In this document: positions 1 through 7,534 of the stretch, piece after piece
Layout of the letters: each line of letters starts with the position of its first letter
How positions within the stretch are numbered: the first letter of the stretch is position 1
DNA from: G963668345 sp965206025
Lineage (GTDB): Bacteria; Acidobacteriota; Terriglobia; Bryobacterales; UBA6623
Length of the DNA stretch: 64,000 nucleotides
Direction of reading: 5' to 3'
Assembly (NCBI GenBank): GCA_965206025.1
Contig: CBDBIU010000005.1
Coordinates: forward strand, 744,001-808,000
Notes under the pieces: generated by a model
Database searches by the model: none
The model's input: the letters and a program-made list of their open reading frames with translations, nothing else
What the model was told of the DNA's origin: nothing
Program-made: the position numbers and the translations under genes

Positions 1-939
1 GAGGAGAGCAGCGCCCCTCTCGGTTCCGAAACGCAATGGGAGGTGCGACCCGAGCCGGTCCTGAACCCCGGCCCAACCGGAACCTGGGATTCCGTGGACG
101 TTCTCAACCCCAGCGTCGTCAGGGTGGGCAAAACGTTTTACAACCTCTATTCGGGATTTGACGGCAAGACCTGGCACACCGGACTGGCGACATTGGCCGA
201 GGGCGCAAGTTGGGACAAACAGGGAACGGGACCCGTAATTTCGCCCGACCCGGCGACCTGGGAGGGCGGCTACATTGCGGCCAACGGTTCTCTCGGTCAT
301 GACGGCGACCACTTTCTCTATTGGTATCAGGCGGGACCGCGCGGCGGGACCAGCGTTGGGCTGGCGGACTCCGTCGATGCGACATGCTGGTCGAAACACG
401 GTAGGGCGGTCCTGGCGCCCGGCCCTTCAAGATCGTGGGATGAAACCGCTGTCGGCGATCCCTACGTGGTCCGCCGCCAGGGAACCTACACCATGTACTA
501 CTTAGGCCAGAATCGGTTCGGGATTCAGCGCCTCGGGGTAGCGCGCTCGACCAATGGTGTTCACTGGCAGAAATCGCACGCCAACCCGATCCTCGACACC
601 GGCCCGCCCGGCAGCTTTGATGAGCGGGGTCTCGGCGAACCGGCGGTCTTTTGCGCCGCGGATCGGTATCTGATGCTCTACACCGGCCGGGACGCAAACG
701 AAGACCGGCGCATCGGCTGGGCCGAGTCGGTGAACGGTGTAGACTGGAAGAAGTTGCCCACCCTGCCCTTGCTTGAGGGTTCGCAAGCGTGGAACTCGCA
801 CGTTGTTTGTGATCCAAGCGTGTGGAGACGCGGCGGCGATCTTTTGGTCTGGTTCGGGGGCGGAAACCGGCCCTCTCCGGACGAGAATCTCAACGGCCGG
901 ATTGGCCTGGCGATTTTGAGGACCAAGGGCAGCGAGTAA
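1..939 (+). CDS. Glycoside hydrolase family 43-like beta-propeller protein, 5' end outside window
   Basis: The frame is open from the first base, so the gene probably starts upstream of the window; an internal GTG at 43 lies within the conserved part. The visible ~310 residues contain repeated blade-like segments, each with an aromatic-rich strand followed by a G-x-A pattern (YNLYSGFDGKTWHTGLA, MYYLGQNRFGIQRLGVA, LMLYTGRDANEDRRIGWA). This is the pattern of five-bladed beta-propeller glycosidases of the GH43/GH130/DUF377 type, which act on plant or microbial polysaccharides. Acidic residues in the VLNPSVV and GDPYVV segments are plausible catalytic positions but I cannot assign them. The gene ends 126 bases before dsbD on the same strand. 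The fold call is fairly secure; the substrate is unknown. Confidence 0.7.
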   Translation, partial: EESSAPLGSETQWEVRPEPVLNPGPTGTWDSVDVLNPSVVRVGKTFYNLYSGFDGKTWHTGLATLAEGASWDKQGTGPVISPDPATWEGGYIAANGSLGHDGDHFLYWYQAGPRGGTSVGLADSVDATCWSKHGRAVLAPGPSRSWDETAVGDPYVVRRQGTYTMYYLGQNRFGIQRLGVARSTNGVHWQKSHANPILDTGPPGSFDERGLGEPAVFCAADRYLMLYTGRDANEDRRIGWAESVNGVDWKKLPTLPLLEGSQAWNSHVVCDPSVWRRGGDLLVWFGGGNRPSPDENLNGRIGLAILRTKGSE

Positions 940-1064
940 ATACAGGTAACTTTTCACTCGCGGGCCCCGAAACTTCAAATAGGCCGCGACACGACTCGGC
1001 CGGTTCGACCCGCTGGAAGCATTCGGAGCTTGCAACCCCTGGCTCAACCCCGGCATCGAACGAA

Positions 1065-3014
1065 ATGAAGCCGCCAATGGCAATCTCCCGGAAACTCGCA
1101 GTGCTCTCCCTGCTGCTTGCCATAGTTCATGTTTCGGGGCAGGCCCAGTTGGCTTCCCGCCAGCCTAAATACGATCCCGTCCAGTGGTCGCTGGCGTTTG
1201 ATCCCCAATCGGCGCGTCCCGGCCGGCGAGCCGTCGGTCTGCTAAAGGCGGAAATCGAACCCGGCTGGCACCTCTACTCGCCGACCACGCCGGCGGGAGG
1301 ACCGATCCCAACGAAGATCGAAATGGCCGAGTCGCCCTCGGTTGCGAGCTGGAAGCTGTTTCAGCCCCCACCCAACCGCCGGATCGACGAGAACTTTCAA
1401 CTCGAGACCGAGACTTACGAAGACGAAGCCGTCTTTCAATTCGACATTCTGCTGGCGGAGGATGCCTCGCTCGGCTCACCGGAGCTCGAGGCAAGGGTTC
1501 GCTATCAAGTCTGCGACGACCGGCTCTGTCTGCCGCCCGTCAGGAAGACGGCAACGGCTGCACTGAAAATAGATCCGGCGGCCACGGCGGCGGCGCCTGC
1601 CATTGCCGACGGCTACGTGGAAGCAACCGCGGCGGCTGCTTTAACCCCGTCAGCGCAAACCGCGGCCGCAGCGGCTCGTCTGACTCGGCTTCCCACGCCA
1701 CAGTCAGAGGGGATCATTCCGTTCGCCGGGATTGCATTCGGGTTCGGCCTGCTGGCGATCTTCACGCCCTGTGTATTCCCGATGATTCCGATCACCATGT
1801 CGTACTTTGTCAGCACGCAAGCAGGTTCGAAGAAACCTTCCTTCGTCCAGGCAACGATATTCTGTGTCGGCGTGGTTGTGCTTTTCACCGGTTTGGGGAC
1901 GATTGTTTCGCTGGCGCTGGGACCTTTCGGGCTTCTCCAACTGGGCTCGAATGTCTGGATCAACTTGTTCATTGCGCTGGTGTTCGTCGCCTTTGCGGCC
2001 AGTCTGTTGGGCGCTTTCGAGATCAGCGTCCCAAGCGGTCTGCTGACCAAGCTCGACCGCGTGGCAGGCCGCGGCGGGACTGTGGGCACGCTGGTGATGG
2101 GACTGGTGTTTGCACTGGCCTCGTTTGCCTGTACGGGACCTTTCGTTGGTGCGTTACTGGCCGGGTCGATTCAGGGAGATGTGAGTTGGCCGATCTTTGG
2201 GATGCTGATGTTTTCAACCGGGCTGGCGCTACCGTTCTTTTTCTTGGCCCTGTTCCCCGCCTACCTGTCGCGGCTGCCTAAGAGCGGGGGTTGGCTGGCC
2301 CGCACCAAGGCGACGATGGGGTTCGTCATTTTGGCGGTGGCGGTGAAGTACCTCAGCAACGTCGACCAGATGTATCAGTGGCACATCTTGACCCGTGAGC
2401 GTTTTTTGGCTCTGTGGATTGTTCTGCTGGCGCTTGCCGGGATGTATCTGCTGGGGTTGGTGCGGCTGGCCGCGGACGATGACTCGTCGATCGGCATCGG
2501 GCGCTTGGCTATCGGCGGCCTGTTTCTCGTCTTGGCTGTCAGCCTGATTCCGGGCATGTTCGGATCCCGACTGGGCGAAATTGATGCCTACGTGCCGCCC
2601 GCGGAGTACTCGGGCCTGACGTTGGCGGGGTTTGGGTCCGGCGGTTCCGAGACCACGTGGCTCAAGAATGACTACCAAGCAGCACTCCAGATCGCCCGGG
2701 AGCAAGGGAAGGCCGTGCTGGTAAGCTTCACCGGCTACGCCTGCACGAACTGCCACTGGATGAAGGCCAACATGTTCACCCGACCAGAGATCGCCGGAGC
2801 CTTAGACGGTCTGGTGTTGCTTGAACTCTACACTGACGGTGTCGACGACGCTTCTTTGGCCAATCAAAAGCTGCAACTGGACCGCTTCGGTACGGTCGCC
2901 ATCCCCTACTACGCCATCGTCCACCCGGACGAGAGCATCGCGGCCGAGTTTCCCGGAAGCACCCGCGACGTCGAGGAGTTTCGCCGCTTTCTGAGCCTCG
3001 CGCCGCTCGTGTAA
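1065..3014 (+). CDS. dsbD: Thiol:disulfide interchange protein DsbD
   Basis: A 649-residue protein with the full three-part DsbD layout. DsbD carries electrons from cytoplasmic thioredoxin across the inner membrane to periplasmic disulfide isomerases and cytochrome c maturation. A signal peptide comes first (MAISRKLAVLSLLLAIVHVSG). The N-terminal periplasmic domain has a Cys pair near 150 and 155 (VCDDRLCLPP). The multi-pass membrane domain has its two redox cysteines near 236 (FTPCVFPMIP) and 356 (FACTGPF). The C-terminal thioredoxin-like domain has CTNC at about 560-563. The frame is open further upstream to 822, but that stretch overlaps the end of the previous gene; ATG at 1065 (or 1077) places the signal peptide correctly. 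All expected cysteines are present, so the protein is probably functional. Confidence 0.93.
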   Translation: MKPPMAISRKLAVLSLLLAIVHVSGQAQLASRQPKYDPVQWSLAFDPQSARPGRRAVGLLKAEIEPGWHLYSPTTPAGGPIPTKIEMAESPSVASWKLFQPPPNRRIDENFQLETETYEDEAVFQFDILLAEDASLGSPELEARVRYQVCDDRLCLPPVRKTATAALKIDPAATAAAPAIADGYVEATAAAALTPSAQTAAAAARLTRLPTPQSEGIIPFAGIAFGFGLLAIFTPCVFPMIPITMSYFVSTQAGSKKPSFVQATIFCVGVVVLFTGLGTIVSLALGPFGLLQLGSNVWINLFIALVFVAFAASLLGAFEISVPSGLLTKLDRVAGRGGTVGTLVMGLVFALASFACTGPFVGALLAGSIQGDVSWPIFGMLMFSTGLALPFFFLALFPAYLSRLPKSGGWLARTKATMGFVILAVAVKYLSNVDQMYQWHILTRERFLALWIVLLALAGMYLLGLVRLAADDDSSIGIGRLAIGGLFLVLAVSLIPGMFGSRLGEIDAYVPPAEYSGLTLAGFGSGGSETTWLKNDYQAALQIAREQGKAVLVSFTGYACTNCHWMKANMFTRPEIAGALDGLVLLELYTDGVDDASLANQKLQLDRFGTVAIPYYAIVHPDESIAAEFPGSTRDVEEFRRFLSLAPLV

Positions 3015-3116
3015 GCGGGACCGCCGGCTTTCTCTGCTGTCATACCGATTGGGGCGGAAGGCCCGGCGGCCAAGGCTCGCGGCAACAGTCTGTGCATATC
3101 GCTCAGCTTGGAGTAC

Positions 3117-3150
3117 GCCGGCAAGCGCGGGCGATGAATCGCCCCCTTGG
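3117..3150. repeat. REP-like palindrome, left copy
   Basis: GGGCGAT and ATCGCCC (3129-3135, 3138-3144) form a stem-loop preceded by GCCGGCAAGCGC. The same sequence in opposite orientation occurs at 3893-3925 on the other side of the zinc-ribbon gene. The rest of 3015-3373 holds no convincing gene. Confidence 0.6.
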
Positions 3151-3373
3151 TGCCCAGCATGGGCTGTTTACTTGTGAGTTGCCACGTACTCCCCGGAACC
3201 GACGGAGGTAACCGGAGGGTGCCGCCTTGACCTCATGGCCCGCTTGCTTCAAGCTCAATTGAAGCGGCGGTCTAGTTTTCGTCTTGTTTGCGCCTTGCGG
3301 TTTTCATTCCATGGGAGCGTCTCTTGGAACAAGCGGCCGCGGGGCTTCGTATCCCCACTAGGAGAGCAGACTC

Positions 3374-3805
3374 GTGCCCTACTGCACAGCATGCGGCCGG
3401 CAAGTCCTCGATACGGACGCATACTGCCGCCAGTGCGGCCGATCCCAACCCACGGCAGCCTCTCGCGGCGGGCCGGCCATCAGTCCGCGCGCGGCGTCGA
3501 TTCTCTGCTACATCCCCTGGCTCGGCTGGATCGCTAGCCTGTACGTGCTCGCCGCCGACAAATTTCGACAAGCTAAGGACGTTCGCTTCCACGCCTACCA
3601 GGGTCTTTACCTATTTGTCGCTTGGCTGCTCGTGCACTGGACGATCGGACTATGGCTGCGCGTCATGCCGGGGCCCTACATTCCCATTGATAAGCTCCTC
3701 GAGTTGGCTCTGCTGGTCGTTTGGATCTTCATGCTGCTCAAGACCAGCAAAGGCGAACGCTACACCTTGCCGTTGCTGGGCGAGCTCGCCCAGCGCTCCT
3801 TGTAG
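3374..3805 (+). CDS. Zinc-ribbon, DUF4870-like small membrane protein
   Basis: 143 residues starting at GTG 3374, with a GGAGAG ribosome-binding site about 8 bases upstream. The N-terminus is a four-cysteine zinc ribbon (CTACGRQV ... CRQCGR). It is followed by a linker and a hydrophobic domain with about three membrane segments (AASILCYIPWLGWIASLYVLA, YLFVAWLLVHWTIGLWL, LLELALLVVWIFMLL), the first with the CYIPWLGWIASL signature seen in DUF4870/Tic20-type proteins. Its function is unknown; such proteins are often annotated as predicted membrane proteins. It stands alone between two REP-like palindromes. Confidence 0.8.
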   Translation: MPYCTACGRQVLDTDAYCRQCGRSQPTAASRGGPAISPRAASILCYIPWLGWIASLYVLAADKFRQAKDVRFHAYQGLYLFVAWLLVHWTIGLWLRVMPGPYIPIDKLLELALLVVWIFMLLKTSKGERYTLPLLGELAQRSL

Positions 3806-3831
3806 TTAGTAGGATTCCTCTCAAATCCGTT

Positions 3832-4152
3832 TAGCCCGCTTTTCTCGCCAGCTGCAGGTAGAAGTGCAAGCAAATGCCCGCCGTCAGGGATGTAGGGGCG
3901 CGATTCATCGCGCCCGCTTGCCGACATGGTTGTACGCAGGGAGTGGCACACAAACTGTCGCCGTGAGCGATGACCGCCGCGCCCTTCGCCTCATCCACCG
4001 CGGCCGTGGTGAGAAACGCGGGTTAGCCCGGATTCTACTTTGGAAACGGGATCTGTCTGCAACCCAAGTGTATGTTACGGGCCGCATTTTCACGCTACGG
4101 AGCGTAGGAAATTCGGGGCAACTCGATGCGTGGCGAGGCGAAGGGCTTGAGA
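3832..4152. repeat. Fragments of a dispersed hairpin repeat family; no gene in 3806-4354
   Basis: TAGCCCGCTTTTCTCGCCA (3832-3850) is matched in inverted orientation near 4007-4025 (GGTGAGAAACGCGGGTTAGC). GTGGCGAGGCGAAG follows near 4133. The same blocks make up the hairpin at 46960-47010. A 120-codon open frame over this stretch (3864-4226) has Arg-rich, family-less content and spans the repeats, so I do not call a gene. Confidence 0.5.
3893..3925. repeat. REP-like palindrome, right copy
   Basis: GGGCGCGAT and ATCGCGCCC (3896-3904, 3907-3915) form a stem, followed by GCTTGCCGAC. Its reverse complement matches the palindrome at 3117-3150, with a slightly longer stem. Confidence 0.6.
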
Positions 4153-4354
4153 GGCCGTCAGGACGACAAGTCGCCCGCGACCGGCGCGATGAGTCTCGCC
4201 TCTACGGACAATTCACACCGTGCTGACGGGGCGCGTCTCATCAGGGAAGAACCGTCGTGGTCGTGAGCCGACCGGAGCGTTTTAAACGGTCTTCCACGCC
4301 GGGCTCAAGCTGTTGTCGACACATAAGTTCATTGAAAACGGGATCGCGCCCGCG

Positions 4355-5927
4355 GCAGCATTTTCTCATCGAAGGATGAGCCTGAAGACGGGGGTTGGGG
4401 CTTTTTGAGTCGCTGGGGCTCCTTTCGGGCTTTTTGATTTTGAGTTTTGGGAAGGGGAGAATCGTCGTCGGGGTTGTGGGATTGTGGGAATCGCGGAGCG
4501 ATTTCCAAGGGCGGTGGGAAACGAAGGGAAACCTGGTTTTGGTTTTCCTCGTTTTCCATCGCCCGTCATTTCCACAGCCCTCTTCCTGCTGTTCAGCACG
4601 GCGTGTTCGCGGAACGGAAACTGGCAAACAGCTTCTGCTTGGCTCGCTGCATCCGGCGGGCCGCCGCCGTGTCGCTTTCGGCCTGGGCAATGCGGCCCAG
4701 AGCCTCCAGCCTCTGCCCTGGCTTGAGATAGCTGGCGGCCTCGGGCAACTTCTCGAAAGATTCCCAAGGCGTCTGGTAGTGGCGGTACACCCGCTTCTGC
4801 TTGCCTTTGGCGTCGGTCTTGATCTCGGGCTGTCCGCAGGGCCGGTGGAAGTTCAAATAGGGATTGAAGTGCTGTTGGTAGAAGCGCTGGATGCGCCCCG
4901 CGTGCGGCGCCGCGATGTACGTATATCCCATGTGTTTGCGGATCACCGCGCCGTTTTTCGATTCCACCAAGCCGTTGTCGTTGGAGTGCCGCGGACGCGA
5001 CTTGGTCTGTTCGATCAGCAGCTTGTTCAATAGCTTCTCCACCGTGCGATTGAGGAACTCGCTGCCGTTGTCGGAATGGGAGCCGCGGATACGAAAGGGA
5101 AACTGCTCGATCATGGCTTTCAGCAACGGCTCCAGCCAGGCTTCACTGATCGCGGGCGTGGCGCCGACCACTTGCCACTGGGTGACTTCATCCACGGCAT
5201 TGATGTGGTAGACGCCCTTGACGCCATCGCGATCCCCTTGATGCACCGTATCCACTCGCAGAAAGCCGGGTTGGCCTTGCGGGTCGGGCCGGCGCCGCTC
5301 GCCGATCGACACCGCCGTGGGCCGGGTCTTGGTGAAATGCAGCCGCCGCTGGCGGTAGGCTCTGCGCCGCCGCAGGCGATAGATCTGGGCCACCGAGATC
5401 CCCGCCAGCCGCTCGTATTCGCGCTGCTGGTACTGCTGGTATTCCCGCTCGAGGATCTTGCGCGTGGCCGGGCCGCTGAGGGTTTCGTGGGCCTCGTCCA
5501 CCGCCGCCAGCAGTTCGACGTCGGCGGGCGTGTACTTGCGGGCAAAGCGATGCCGCCGGTAGCGGGCGGGTTGGAGTTCTCCGCCCTGCCGGTACTGCTG
5601 GATCAGCCGCGTGATTTGCGCCCGGCTCAGTCCGGTCATCTTGACCAGATACTGCCGCAGCAGCCCTTTGTCGGCGCGGTTTTGGCGGCTGTAGCCGTGC
5701 TGGCGAAGCGTGCGCGCCACCCACGTGTAGATCTCGGCCCGCCCTTTGCCTTTGAATCGAATCTCCTCGCTGGAGTGGAGAAACTGCTGGATCTGTTGCA
5801 GGTTCAGCTTGCTGGTGTTTTGCACTTGGATAGTCAATTCCCAGCATGCCCACTCCCCGATCCTTCAGGCTCATCTTGTGTGAGAAACAAACTCCTCGTT
5901 CAGACTCATCTTGCATGAGACAAGACT
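4355..5927 (-). mobile_element. 1573-bp insertion sequence, copy 1 (rve/DDE transposase)
   Basis: The boundaries come from comparison with 40917-42489, which has the same length and near-identical sequence; similarity stops at 4355 and 5927. The imperfect inverted ends read TCTCATCGAAGGATGAGCCT from 4364 inward and, on the other strand, TCTCATGCAAGATGAGTCTG inward from 5920. A second copy of the end motif (TCTCACACAAGATGAGCCTG) lies just inside the transposase-proximal end. About 240 bases beyond the transposase stop are non-coding. The right end stops 43 bases upstream of tRNA-Pro. No target duplication is obvious. Confidence 0.85.
4593..5837 (-). CDS. DDE/integrase-core transposase of the 1573-bp IS
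   Basis: 414 residues. An N-terminal helix-turn-helix region (MTGLSRAQITRLIQQYRQGG) is followed by an rve-type catalytic core. The acidic triad is visible as RVDTVHQG (first Asp), HSDNGSEF (second Asp) and NGLVESKNG (Glu). The protein resembles IS481/IS3-like integrase-core transposases, but I cannot fix the family. It differs from the copy at 41007 by one residue: here RGSHSDNG, there RGFHSDNG. Phe is usual before this motif and is also present in the degraded third copy, so the Ser is probably the derived state and may affect activity. Long open frames on the opposite strand are GC-driven shadows. Confidence 0.9.
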   Translation of the reverse strand: MTIQVQNTSKLNLQQIQQFLHSSEEIRFKGKGRAEIYTWVARTLRQHGYSRQNRADKGLLRQYLVKMTGLSRAQITRLIQQYRQGGELQPARYRRHRFARKYTPADVELLAAVDEAHETLSGPATRKILEREYQQYQQREYERLAGISVAQIYRLRRRRAYRQRRLHFTKTRPTAVSIGERRRPDPQGQPGFLRVDTVHQGDRDGVKGVYHINAVDEVTQWQVVGATPAISEAWLEPLLKAMIEQFPFRIRGSHSDNGSEFLNRTVEKLLNKLLIEQTKSRPRHSNDNGLVESKNGAVIRKHMGYTYIAAPHAGRIQRFYQQHFNPYLNFHRPCGQPEIKTDAKGKQKRVYRHYQTPWESFEKLPEAASYLKPGQRLEALGRIAQAESDTAAARRMQRAKQKLFASFRSANTPC

Positions 5928-5955
5928 GCGGCTACGCCCGCCTGCTCGCGTAAGC

Positions 5956-5961
5956 TACAAT
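5956..5961 (+). promoter_or_regulatory. Probable -10 element of tRNA-Pro
   Basis: TACAAT ends 9 bases before the tRNA 5' end. The -35 position falls around 5933-5938, only a few bases beyond the IS end at 5927, and shows no good TTGACA match. The IS may have altered the upstream promoter. Confidence 0.4.
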
Positions 5962-5970
5962 GTCGTTGGG

Positions 5971-6048
5971 TCGGGCCGTGGCGCAGCCTGGTAGCGCGCT
6001 TCCTTGGGGTGGAAGAGGTCCCGAGTTCAAATCTCGGCGGCCCGACCA
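5971..6048 (+). tRNA. tRNA-Pro (anticodon GGG)
   Basis: A complete cloverleaf: acceptor TCGGGCC pairs with GGCCCGA followed by encoded CCA, the D arm is GCGC/GCGC with GCCTGGTA in the loop, and the T arm is CCGAG-TTCAAAT-CTCGG. The anticodon stem CTTCC/GGAAG encloses TTGGGGT, giving anticodon GGG (codon CCC). A tyrosine integrase gene ends 58 bases past the 3' end, so this tRNA is the likely attachment site of the following island. Confidence 0.95.
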
Positions 6049-6106
6049 ATGTTTCTAAGAACTTAGTGGCCTCCTGGCCAACCAGGGGTTCCATTAAGGG
6101 TTCCAA

Positions 6107-7249
6107 TTAAGCGGCTTTTCGGTCTGACTCCGGCCAGACATAGCCGCCTATTCTTTCTGCCGCAGCGTCTTGATCATCCAAGTGGCTGTATATGTCCTGG
6201 GTCATCAAGACCGACGTGTGACCCACCTGATCCCGCATCACTTCAGCCTCAACTCCTGCAGCACGTCCCCAAGTTGTGTACGCATGCCTGAAGTCGTGCC
6301 ATGAGAACCGAGGTAAGCCTAGCCTTTCGGCTCTCGGCTTAACAATCCGTTCTAAGGCTCGGTTGAGGTCAATCGGAGAGTTGGTCCGTATCGAGAATGC
6401 GAAATCGTCTGGAGCTGTGAACTTGCACTGAGACCGCCAGTCGGCCATCAGATCCATCACCTTTGCAGGGACCGTTACGGTGCGCCTTGACCTAGGTGTC
6501 TTGGGAGTTCCGAGGTGGCCTCGGTAGACCGCTTCGTCAACCCTGACTGTGCAATCTCCAAAGTCGTTCCAGCGCAATGCCGCTAATTCCCCGCGTCGAA
6601 GCCCACTGAGTCCTGCCAAGCCCAAGATCGCCTTGTAGGGCTGTGGATGAGCCATGACAAGAGTTCTGAATTCTTCTGGCGTAGGGATTCTTCTGTCGCG
6701 AACTGGAGCCCTGGAAGGCAACCGGAATCGTCCTGCTGCTGGGTTGGAGCCAGGTCGAATCCAACCCCATTCCTCAGCCAAGGACAGCAGGCCTCGCAAT
6801 CGAGCCCTGAGGTCCCGAACCGACTCGGGCGAAAGACCCCCCGTTGAGGCAGCAGTAAGGAACACTTGCACATCAGCCTTTTCGAGCTCTGAGACTGGAA
6901 CACGCCCGAATGTGTTGCGAGCACGCTGGTAAGCCCACTCGTAGTTGTCTTGAGTAGAGTGCTTGAGGTTCGGCTTCACGGCTTCTCGCCATCTGGCAAT
7001 CAGTTGGTTCACGGTCTTCTCCGAGTACTCAATGCCCTCCTCCAAGTCGTTAATAGGCTGGAGGAATTGCCGGGCCTCCCTACAGGCCTGGGAAAGGATC
7101 ATCTCACCCAGTTTCCCGAGGCACTTGGTCTTCTTCACACGCCGGACTGTCCCGTCCGGCTGAGCCTGATCGATCCAATATCTGATCTTCCACTGTCCGT
7201 TCTCCTTCTTGGGTTTGGGGTTCTGCCCCCGTCTTCTTCGACGAGCCAT
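6107..7249 (-). CDS. Tyrosine-recombinase phage/island integrase
   Basis: 380 residues from ATG 7249, preceded by GGAGGTGGAG; an upstream in-frame start at 7309 lacks such a site. The basic N-terminus (MARRRRRGQN...) is followed by a SAM-like core-binding domain and a catalytic domain. The catalytic domain carries the Arg of SGLRRGELAALRW, the HxxR box in WHDFRHAYTTWGRAAG, the second His in VGHTSVLMTQ and the nucleophile Tyr in DIYSHLDDQ. All catalytic residues are present. It faces tRNA-Pro, the usual arrangement for an integrase whose attachment site is the tRNA 3' end. I found no second copy of the tRNA 3' end that would mark the far junction. Confidence 0.93.
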   Translation of the reverse strand: MARRRRRGQNPKPKKENGQWKIRYWIDQAQPDGTVRRVKKTKCLGKLGEMILSQACREARQFLQPINDLEEGIEYSEKTVNQLIARWREAVKPNLKHSTQDNYEWAYQRARNTFGRVPVSELEKADVQVFLTAASTGGLSPESVRDLRARLRGLLSLAEEWGWIRPGSNPAAGRFRLPSRAPVRDRRIPTPEEFRTLVMAHPQPYKAILGLAGLSGLRRGELAALRWNDFGDCTVRVDEAVYRGHLGTPKTPRSRRTVTVPAKVMDLMADWRSQCKFTAPDDFAFSIRTNSPIDLNRALERIVKPRAERLGLPRFSWHDFRHAYTTWGRAAGVEAEVMRDQVGHTSVLMTQDIYSHLDDQDAAAERIGGYVWPESDRKAA

Positions 7250-7347
7250 ATTTCTCCACCTCCTGAGAGATGGCTCGCCTGGTTGGACGGGCTGTAGTCT
7301 AGCAGACATCGGAGGAAGTAGTGATCAGGTTTCTGACTTAACCCTGT

Positions 7348-7500
7348 TCTGCATTCGGCAATCGAAGCCAAATTCGAAACAAGCTATTTCTTTCGAACAG
7401 GTTAGGCCCAGTCTCATGACTCTGCATTCGGTCTGCAATCGATCTGCATTCGCTGAGCAAAGGTTGGCGATTCGCAGATCGGTTGCAGAGCAAATGCAGA
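7348..7500. repeat. Cluster of TCTGCATTCG-type repeats upstream of the integrase
   Basis: Direct copies of TCTGCATTCG or close variants lie at 7348, 7421, 7432 (TCTGCAATCG) and 7443. Inverted variants follow at 7469 (CGATTCGCAGA), 7480 (CGGTTGCAGA) and 7491 (CAAATGCAGA). The first copy extends to the 18-mer TCTGCATTCGGCAATCGA, identical to the ends of the element at 28686-28931. These could be integrase arm sites, operators or replication iterons. Confidence 0.65.
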
Positions 7501-7534
7501 ACAATGTGAACCGGGTTAAAGTACCTTAAAATCT

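Noticed and set aside
3864..4226. 120-codon frame after the zinc-ribbon gene
   Set aside because: It runs across REP-like and hairpin repeats, is Arg-rich, and has no ribosome-binding site.
5076..5918. 280-codon open frame opposite the IS transposase
   Set aside because: It is antisense to a gene with clear catalytic motifs, recurs only where that gene is copied, and has no start site or family.
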